Both the position numbers and the translations under genes were made by a program. Shown piece after piece: positions 26,501-36,800 of a DNA stretch of 64,000 bases; the stretch's first letter is position 1; every line of letters begins with the position of its first letter. Origin of the DNA: Pachyseris speciosa. Taxonomy: Eukaryota; Cnidaria; Anthozoa; Scleractinia; Pachyseridae. The notes under the pieces are model-generated. The model was given only the letters and a program-made list of their open reading frames with translations, searched no databases and was not told the DNA's origin. The stretch spans positions 65,001-129,000 of the forward strand of contig JAEMWC010000196.1 in NCBI GenBank assembly GCA_016490735.1. Reading direction: 5' to 3'.

Positions 26501-28862
26501 GTGAGGTATCTTTATTATCTAAGGGCTTAAAATTTTGCCCAACTCCAAGAGACCTTGATAGATATAGTTTACGTAAGGACATTAATAACTTTATTAGACG
26601 TATAAGACTTAAGGAGTACTTCTATGATGGGGATAATGTCGGGGGGGATTTTTCGAGTTTTCCCGCCTTTAGGAATAAATCTGTGTGGTGCCCAGAACGG
26701 GGAAGGGAGTTGGCCATTGAAGCATATGCTCAGGCGGTAGAGCAAGAGATATTATCATCCATTATTAATGAGAGAGGTATTTACAGCAATTTGTCAGAGA
26801 CTGAGCGCGATGCGCTAAGAAATCTTAAATCGTATGATGACATTATTATCAAAGAGGCAGATAAAGGGTCTGGGGTTGTAGTAATGGATAAAGATAAATA
26901 TATTACTGAGGCTTTTAGACAACTAGAGGACCGTAACGTTTATAGGGAGACTCCTGTTGATCTTACTCAACGGATTTCTGAACTGGTTAATGATAGAATT
27001 CAGAAGGTTTTTGATGATGGTTACATTGATGACAAGACGCTTGAATATCTTTTGATAAACAGCAAGCCTAGTGCGGGTCGGTTTTATTTATTACCTAAAA
27101 TACATAAGAAGGGTTGCCCGGGGAGGCCGGTTATCTCGGGGTGTGGGACGTGCACGGAGAGGGTCTCGGAATTTGTGGATTTTCATATTAAACATTTGGT
27201 TCCTGAAATACCATCCTACATTAGGGACGCTAAACATTTTTTACAGGTGCTTAATGACTTGGGGAGGTTGCCGGAGGGGGCTATATTGGTTACAGCCGAT
27301 GTAGTCGGCCTATATCCTCACATTCCCCATGAGGAGGGGTTAAAGGCTTTGGGCGAAGCTTTGACTAGATCCACTCACACTACTGTCCCTCCTGATGTTT
27401 TAGTGGATTTGGCTAGGTTGGTGCTCACTAACAACAACCTTACTTTCAATGGTAGACATTTCCTACAGGTCCTGGGGACAGCAATAGGGACAAAAGTGGC
27501 GCCGTCTTATGCCAATATCTTTATGGGTAAACTAGAATCGGACCTATTTGAACAAGCATCAATAACGCCGCTTTTCTGGCGTAGATTTATAGATGACATC
27601 TTTTTTATTTGGACGGAGGGAGAGGAGAGACTCAAAGAGTTTATGGGGCTTATGAACTCGTTTCATAATACTATTAAATTCACTTTTAGCTGGTCGTCTG
27701 AGCAAGTCAACTTTTTAGTTGTTAGTGTTTTGTTAAACGAGGGGGTAATTTCCACAGATTTATATCGTAAGCCTACGGACAAACACCAATATTTGTTTCA
27801 TTCCTCTTGTCACCCTAATTCATATAAGAAAGGTATCCCTTATGGTCAGGCCCTTAGAATAAGACGTATATGTTCCACGGATGCTTTGTTTGATAAACGG
27901 GCTGAGGAATTGTGCCGTTACTTGGTTATAACAGGGAGCATGTGGAGGGGCAAATAGATCGAGCGCGTAGGATTCCCAGGGAACAAACCCTTAGGGATAA
28001 GCAGCCTGCTTGTAATAAACGTATTCCTTTTGTGGTCACATTTCATCCGGCACTCCCTTGTATTTCTAAAATATTACACAGGCTTCATCCTGTTTTGCAA
28101 TCTTCTAGGCGTTGCCAGCTGACCTTAGAACAGGTGCCCATGGTGGCTTTCCGGCGTCCTAAATGCCTTAAGGACATTCTGGTACATTCCGAACTTAAGA
28201 CACCAGTTACTGTTAAGGGTTGTGGTAGATGTGGGGATAGACGATGCAGGATTTGTGATTTCTTGGATGAGGGCATTTGTTTCAAAAGTAGAGTTACTGG
28301 GAGAGATTTTGTGATTAATTTTAAGATGGATTGTAATTCAGACCACGTAGTCTACCTATTGTCTTGTGCAATGTGTCAAATGCAATATGTGGGATCTACT
28401 ATTAACAAATTTAGGACTAGATTTAATAACCACAAGGCTAGGATTAATGCGCACAGAGGACTATCCTCTGAGAATAAACTTAAAGACGATGTTATATACA
28501 GGCATTTCAATCAGGCAGACCATCATGGTTTGAGTGATGTTAGAATACAGTTAATAGACAAGTGTTCAAGTGAGGAATATCTTAGGGATAGGGAGGCCCA
28601 GTGGGCATACCGTCTTCGATGTATTTATCCACTGGGTCTTAATAGTGATGATTTTTTCTGTAGTAGGAATCCTCGAAGGGATTCGCTCTCATTGCTTCAC
28701 TTATATGTAACGCGCGCGCGAGCAGCTTTAAGTCTCGTATTAGCGTCTCACATCAGCTAGCGTATATCTTATAACGGTTTTAACCGCTTTCACATCAGTT
28801 GCCCTGATGAAGTCTTTTAATAAAGACGAAATATTGGCAAAGTCGTATTTTCCAGTTCTTGG

Positions 28863-28915
<53 letters not shown>

Positions 28916-29246
28916 AGGTTAATTTGAGAACAGAAATCAACAACTAAGTAATTAAGTGAAAATGTGGCTCAGCCAGGAATCGAACCTGGGTCTCCAGATT
29001 ACCGGTCGGATGCCTTAACCACTAGGCCACTGAACCAACCACACTGGGTTGACACATATTTTTTACTGTACAACACATACACAGTGTGGCCTTATTTTTA
29101 TGGTAAGGTCCTAGGAGACAATTTCACACATTTTCTGCAACCAGGATCACGTCACTACTCCCCGATCGATCAGCGATGCAAGGCCAAATCCCCCTGGAAA
29201 TTAATTATATATACTTATATATATATAATTAATTAATTATATATAC

Positions 29247-29326
<80 letters not shown>

Positions 29327-30729
29327 ATGTCAAAAACATCCACTGTCGTGGTTGTGTCTCCAGACGAATTAAAATAATAGCCAAGAACTGGAAAATACGA
29401 CTTTGCCAATATTTCGTCTTTATTAAAAGACTTCATCAGGGCAACTGATGTGAAAGCGGTTAAAACCGTTATAAGATATACGCTAGCTGATGTGAGACGC
29501 TAATACGAGACTTAAAGCTGCTCGCGCGCTGTAAAGCGCGCGCGTTACATATAAGTGAAGCAATGAGAGCGATATTAAAATAAATCCCTTCGAGGATTCC
29601 TACTACAGAAAAAATCATCACTATTAAGACCCAGTGGATAAATACATCGAAGACGGTATGCCCACTGGGCCTCCCTATCCCTAAGATATTCCTCACTTGA
29701 ACACTTGTCTATTAACTGTATTCTAACATCACTCAAACCATGATGGTCTGCCTGATTGAAATGCCTGTATATAACATCGTCTTTAAGTTTATTCTCCGAG
29801 GATAGTCCTCTGTGCGCATTAATCCTAGACTTGTGGTTATTAAATCTAGTCCTAAATTTGTTAATAGTAGATCCCACATACTGCATTTGACACGTTGCAC
29901 AAGACAATAGGTACACTACGTGGTCTGAATTACAATCCAGCTTAAAATTAATCACAAAATCTCTCCCAGTAACTCTACTTTTGAAACAAATGCCCTCATC
30001 CAAGAAATCACAAACCCTGCATCGTCTATCCCCACATCTACCACAACCCTTAACAGTAACTGGTGTCTTAAGTTCGGAATGTACCAGAATGTCCTTAAGG
30101 CATTTAGGCCGCCGGAAAGCCACCATGGGCACCTGTTCCAAGGCCAGCTGGCAACGCCTAGAAGATTGCAAAACAGGATGAAGCCTGTGTAATATTTTAG
30201 AAATACAAGGGAGTGCCGGATGAAATGTGACCACAAAAGGAATACGTTTATTACAAGCAGGCTGCTTATCCCTAAGGGTTTGTTCCCTGGGAATCCTACG
30301 CGCTCGATCTATTTGCCCCTCCACATGCTCCCTGTTATAACCCCTTTTAACCAAGTAACTGCACAATTCCTCAGCCCGTTTATCAAACAAAGCATCCGTG
30401 GAACATATACGTCTTATTCTAAGGGCCTGACCAAAAGGGATACCTTTCTTACATGAATTAGGGTGACAAGAGGAATGAAACAAATATTGGTGTTTGTCCG
30501 TAGGCTTACGATATAAATCTGTGGAAATATATATATATATATTTGAAGACAGTCTGATCAACTGAAGATCTGACTTGGCATATTTATTACTATATAGTTT
30601 CGTACCGCACAACCTGTACGGCACTCATCAGATAAATAGGCAAATGCCTTACCACAACCCTTAACAGTAACTGGTGTCCATTCCAGTCTATCATTCCAGT
30701 CAGCGATTAAAAAAAGAAAAGCTGTAGGC

Positions 30730-30821
<92 letters not shown>

Positions 30822-33800
30822 GCCTACAGCTTTTCTTTTTTAATCGCTGACTGGAATGATAGACTGGAATGGTGTTCCATCGAACATCATGCATGCACCT
30901 TCTTTAAGCAGTCTTAAGTCCTTTCTAATACATTATTTGTGTCAATTTTAAATCAGATGTAGCTTGTAAGTGACAAGTATGTAATTTAATTAGGTTAGCT
31001 TTGGATTGTATTTCAATTTTACTTCTTAATTTTTAGTGTCAATCACAAATCAGGGGTGACTTGTAAGAGAGAAGTATTCGATTTAATTTGATTAGGTTAG
31101 GTTTGGGCCACGTTTAAATTTCACCTCTTAGTTTTTAGAATGTGTAATATCAGATAATATTCTTTGTATGGGAATTAACTTTCTCCCAATCATTCTGCAG
31201 TCATGCAATTTTTTGTTTTGTATCGACTTAGTTGTATTCGCATGACAAAGTATTATTAAACTTTAAACTTAAAATTAAACTGAAAGTAAGCTCTTTCTCA
31301 TCAATGTACACATCCTTTGGCATGGACTTCCTTCTCCCGCATACAGTCTTTCAATTAATTTTATTAGTAGCTGGTCACACCAATATGGGATGTTGGAGTT
31401 GGGCCTGGCTGCATGGCGTGTAGACGTCTCTTCTAACGCTCCGCTAAAAGTGAGCTCTCTGCCAAGCTTCTGAACCAATTTAAATGCTTTCGATAGCCAC
31501 TGACAGCTAAAATCACAAATTGCCTCACTGGCTAACGCTTGGAACTTCTTTAACTAGTTTATTTGACTACTTAACATAACTTTATTTTTCTTAATATTTC
31601 CGTTACCTTATTGCTTTGTTCTTAACAAGAAATAATCTATCGTATGCAAATTTCTACTAAATGGCAAACGAGCTCGATTCATTCACACTAGCAACCAATC
31701 CTGCTGGGACTCAAATCAACAATGAGTTATTTTTATGTGTTGTATTTCACACTTTGTTAGATGTATTTCGCCTGTTCAAAACTACAAACATCGCGCTTGG
31801 TTGTATTAACTACGATAACTATAGTATGCTCTTATTCCATGGTTTTTCCAATAGATAACTTTCTTCTTTTCTTTTAATGGATCTAAAAGTATGTTCCCTT
31901 AATGTGAGGAGTCTTGGCGACCGGTTAAAAAGACGGGAAATGTTTAATTGGCTAAGAAAGAAAAACTATTCAGTTTACATGCTTCAAGAAGTGCACTGCT
32001 CGGAAAAAGCAATTCCTGTACGGTCTGCCGAATGGGGATATAAAACTCTTTTTAGCTGTTGTACCAGCGCTAGAGGAGGAGTCGCTATTTTATTCAATAA
32101 TAATTTCAACCTCCAACTCCAACGAACATACTCGGACTCTAATGGAAGATTTATCATCTGCGACATTATAGCAGATAACAAATCCGTGACGATGGCTGTG
32201 CTCTATGCACCTAATGACGATGATCCAAGTTTTTTTCTGAATTTCTTTGATCATTTAAATGATTTTAAATGTGAAGAGTTAATAATCGGAGGAGATTTCA
32301 ACCTGGTTTTGGACCTAGACATTGATAAAAAAGGCGGTCTCGCTAAAACACATGCGGAATCAGTGAAAACACTAAACGATTTCTGCGCTCAATTTGATCT
32401 ACTAGACGCATGGAGAATATTGAATCCGGACACCCGCAGATATACTTGGCGGCGCAAACGGCCAGACATCCACTGCCGTTTAGACTTCTTCCTTATTACT
32501 CAAAGCCTAATGTGCAACATTACGTTCGCTAATATATCAATTGGATATAGAACAGATCACTCCCTAATAGAAATCACAGTCGCTACCCACTCGAATATGA
32601 GAGGCCCTGGCTAAAAGCAGAAAAAACCGATCGAAGCTCAAAGAAAATGGGTCGCGGACTGCAAACTCGAAACCCAAGAAAACATTGATTGGAACACAGT
32701 GTACCGATCATCTTTTCTGTGTACAAGGATCTCAAAACTAATTGTCTTCCAATTTAAGCTACTACACAGGAGATTAGCGACTAATAGTTTTTTAACAAAA
32801 ATAAACCTACAGGATAATGAGCAGTGCACTTTTTGTCAAAATGATACGGAGTCTCTGATTCACCTCTTCTGGACTTGTAGCGTATCCACTCTTTTCTGGC
32901 AAGATTTTAAGCAATGGGCAGTTAATCGTGGAGAGCTTTCAACTACTATTAATCTAACGGCATATCTAGTATTAGGATTGAATCCAAACAGGAACAAGAG
33001 AGTAGACTTCTACTTTTTGATCGCCAGATTTTTTCTCTGGGTATGCAAAACACGTAATACTTCCCCAAAATAGAAAATTTCTCTCTCTTCCTCTCACATT
33101 ACGATACACCGAAATCCAACAGTTAATTAGTACCACATTGGCAAAACCATGCACATCTTTCCTTTTTTTTTTCTTTTTCACTTCATCATCAACTGTTTCC
33201 TTTTCTTTCTTTTTTTTTTTTTTTTTGAAATCGTTTAAAAATGGAAAGGTAATGTAATGTAACGTTTCTTTTTAATGTTATGTACCGTAACTTAGTGCAT
33301 TGTAATGTTGTGAAGTTATGTAATTGATTATAAATTAAATAAATAAATAAATAAATAAAATCTTGTGGGATGTTTGGATGACATTTGGCATTAATATTTA
33401 ATGGGATTTCTGATGTTTGATGAAGTATGTTGTGTAATTTCAAATGTACATAGAGAAATGTGACACTAGTCCTTACTTTTCTTGAAAAATAGAAAATCAA
33501 GTTAAGATGGCTAACACGGATTTCCGGACGTTTGTTAATTACCTTGATAATGGTATCAACCAAATGCCCAATATTTTATTATCAAGTTGCTTGGTCTTGC
33601 ACTTAACTGGCTAGAAGAGCAACTGGATTTCTTTTTGAAAAAACTGTAGGTGCATTGATTGATGAGCTTAATGTTAGCAAGCAGTTTTTGTGATAGTAAT
33701 GTCAAGAAGTAACTGATCAAAAGAAATATCTTGGTCTTAATTCATATCATCTCAATACTTTTATTGATTTCCATGTATCTTTCGATTCTTTCATAATTTT

Positions 33801-36800
33801 TTGAGGCATACGTATATCCAGAGGATACAAAATTCCTGATTTCCGACTGTCTCATGGGAGGCTGTGGATAACTGAAATTGCATTCATTATGAAGTGATGA
33901 TCTAAATCACTATAGATGATGTAATCCTGATTCAAAGAAGCAATCTCCAGGCTTCTCCACCAATTTCTAGTGGCTCTAAACCATAACTAAGTAGCCTACA
34001 GTTGAACGGGGAAACAGACCTATCCTTAGGTATTGCTCTAAGATGTTAAGAAATGTTTTGGTATAAAAATTTATAGATGCAAACTAGCGTTGCAGGTTCT
34101 TTTTACACAAACTATTAAATATTATTATTATTTTTGAAAAAAACCTACCTCAATATTTTATTTTTGGTTTTTTAACATCTCCAACTCAATTTGCAAAGGA
34201 ATTTTTATTACCTTACCCAATAGAACGCTTGTTTTTTAGGAAGGGTGGAGGTCCAAATCCGTAAAAGGGGATTCATATCTCTTAGCAGTTCTGGACTAGG
34301 GGGTCAAATCTGATCCACAAGCAGATCTGGACTGCAGGGTGAAAATCCGCGGGGGCTCCAAATCCACTGTGCCACTGGCTCAGATCACCTTTCCATACTT
34401 TTTTTACAGCATTGGGTCTGTACCTTGAGTGAGGTCAGATGGGTGATATGACAAGCAGACTATATGTAAATGCCACTAGAAAAAGAATGCCTTTGGAGCT
34501 ACGCTTTTAGGCTTGGCTTAATATATATATTAATTTAATTGCTGCCGTTAACTATCACTTCAAATGAATGTCTTACCAAATCCGATCCATCGTTGGCTTT
34601 GTAGGTAGTCCACGTCTTTCCATCTGTTGAAAACGACAGTTTGAACATTGTTACCGATTTATTGCCATTGATGTGCCCCTGGGTATCAACGCGGCAAACC
34701 GTAAACATGTCTCCAAAGTAAACCTGGAGCCAGTCGTCGTTGCTATCATTCATCAGCGAGCACCAGCCATCGCCTCTGTTTCCACCGAGCCGACCAAACC
34801 AAGGCTGGTAGAGATCCGCTGAGTATACGGAGCTCGCGGTCATGTGACTATCAGGGATCACATCTGTGTTTGATACTCCAATAGGTTGTGTGGCGCAAGT
34901 AGAAGAACTGTCTGAAAGCATGTGTTTAGAAGGTTATGAATACACAGTACATCGCAACTTAAAAGCTAGTCGTATAGATATCGCTACACCTTAAAAATGA
35001 AACTCGCAGGCATACAACTAGCCTCCTAAGCGGACGCTCTTTGGGGAGGAACGCGTTGCGAGCCCAAAGAGCGTCTGCGTAGGAGGCTACAATACAACGC
35101 TCCTGAGGCAAAATTGCCTTCGCAGTAACCAGTGACTTGTCTCGACTCAGACGTAAATGCTTTTCTCTAATAAGGTTGACTGTTTTCTTTGTAGCTCAAG
35201 ACTTCACTTTCAACCTGCAGTAGCGCAGGTTTATGCGAGCGAAACTAGTTTGAGGTTTTAAATGAAATAAATGCTCATAATAAGCCTCCCAGGACCGTAA
35301 CCATAGCAGCCACCAGATGCGATTCCATTTCAGCTCGTAATACCGACAAAAGGAAGAGGATCGCTTTCGGAAATTACCTAGTGGCTTCGTCTAGAGAACC
35401 AGGTGAATGTTAACATACTTGTACAGCACGTGTTTGCATCATAGGACAGCGAACCATTTAGCGTGATGTTCCCGTCTTCTGGAGCTGCCGACGAGCCTCC
35501 AGAAATGTTAGCACCAGGTTCACGTTGAAGCACTTGCACGTAACCATAGTCATGTCCTATCACTTTTAGATCCGGGAGAACTCTCATAATGTAGCTGACA
35601 ATATAGTAGCTGTCAAAAACATCTTGTCTCATTAAAACCGAGGGTTGACTGGTTTTGAGGGCGTCTGGTAAAAATGACGTGAAGGTTTTTGATTTCAAGG
35701 ACGCTTTGGTGATATGCCAGTATGACATTAGTTGACTTTTAGAGCTGCAAACTGAATGGTTTACTTCGGCGTTGAAGACCATCAAGTCCGTTACATGGAA
35801 GACTTTGGCTTTGTCCAGCGTCTTGCTTAAGTTAAGGTTAACGGTTGCTGGCGAACACGTGCAATTAACTATCAAGGAAAATGTAAAAACATAAACAATG
35901 CTCATTATCAAAAGAAAAGCCATACCCTTCACTGAGTGAAGTGTGATCAGCAGTGCTGTCATATTTGTGTGCGAGCAAGTGCTTATTTTGAGAGTGAAAC
36001 CTTGGCTTAGGAAACTGGCCACTGATTTCTAAGCGGGTGGTGGTTTACTACGGCGTTGGAAGGCCATGAAATTTCTTTTCTCTTCTTTTCTCGATTAACC
36101 TTTCTTTTTTCTTCCATTCACTTCTGTCAATAGGTGAAGTGCATGAAAGTTTCTATAATTCTGGAAATTCCATCAAAGACGATGCTTTCAAAACGTTTTC
36201 CTAAATGTTCGAAAACGTTTCCCGGAACTTTGCCCGAAGTTCCATTCAATTTCGGACCGGAAATCTCGAAAATTGTGTTTGAATGGAAATCGCCACGAGT
36301 CTGTTTACTACGGTTTGAATTGGTGTTCAGCATCTGTCAAGATGTATCTCTAACTTTTCTTTTCTTGTCAACTTCTGTTTTGCTGGCGGCAGAGAATGAG
36401 GCCTTCAAGTTTTCTCAGATACTATCCTGATCTCTTTTATTTACCATATAGTGAAAAGACAATAGCTTCCCTTACCTGCCGTGTCTACGGCGTCCAAATA
36501 GTTACCATCAAACAACGACACAGACTTTGTACTTGATTTTGTTTTGTTGAAAAGCTGATCCCTGACAGCGGAGGTCGTACAGAACACCTTTATGTCCACC
36601 ATTAGTAATGTTGTGTTGGATTCAATGTTTGGACTCTGCGCACTAAAAGAAGAAGGGTATCCGGGTTATGAGGTGGCATGAAGAAGCGCGGCTATAGTAA
36701 GACAGCAGTAAAAAAGAGGGCATGAATATCAGAAAAAGCAAGTGCCATATGATAGGTGAAAGCTGCTATCTTTCGTAATATCTAGTAATCCCCTTCTTAG

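Larger units (their letters stand above)
26098..28866 (+). mobile_element. Penelope-like retroelement, copy 1
   Basis: RT ORF, GIY-YIG part and a 3' untranslated stretch with AACGGTTTTAACCG and a hammerhead-like hairpin (28799-28840), ending in CCAGTTCTTGGCTAT where a TA microsatellite starts. The 5' boundary is not certain; the direct repeat at 25469-25845 may belong to it. Confidence 0.8.
29370..30527 (-). mobile_element. Penelope-like retroelement, copy 2 (5'-truncated)
   Basis: Same family as copy 1 but in opposite orientation, so the two 3' ends face each other across 500 bases. Homology starts at the STDLYRKPTDK segment, just after RT motif C, and continues through the 3' untranslated part. 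At its 3' end it keeps about 60 bases beyond the point where copy 1 stops (CGTCTGGAGACACAACC...). The 5' end of the element body is a TA run (30527-30542). Confidence 0.83.

Noticed and set aside
28965..29036. Functional tRNA-Thr gene
   Set aside because: Anticodon GGT is not normally used for threonine in eukaryotes, one stem base is mismatched, and the surroundings are retroelements and microsatellites. Kept only as tRNA-like.
29251..29436. ORFs made of alternating Tyr and Ile across TA tracts (also at 30700-30894)
   Set aside because: Direct translation of TA microsatellites; not genes.
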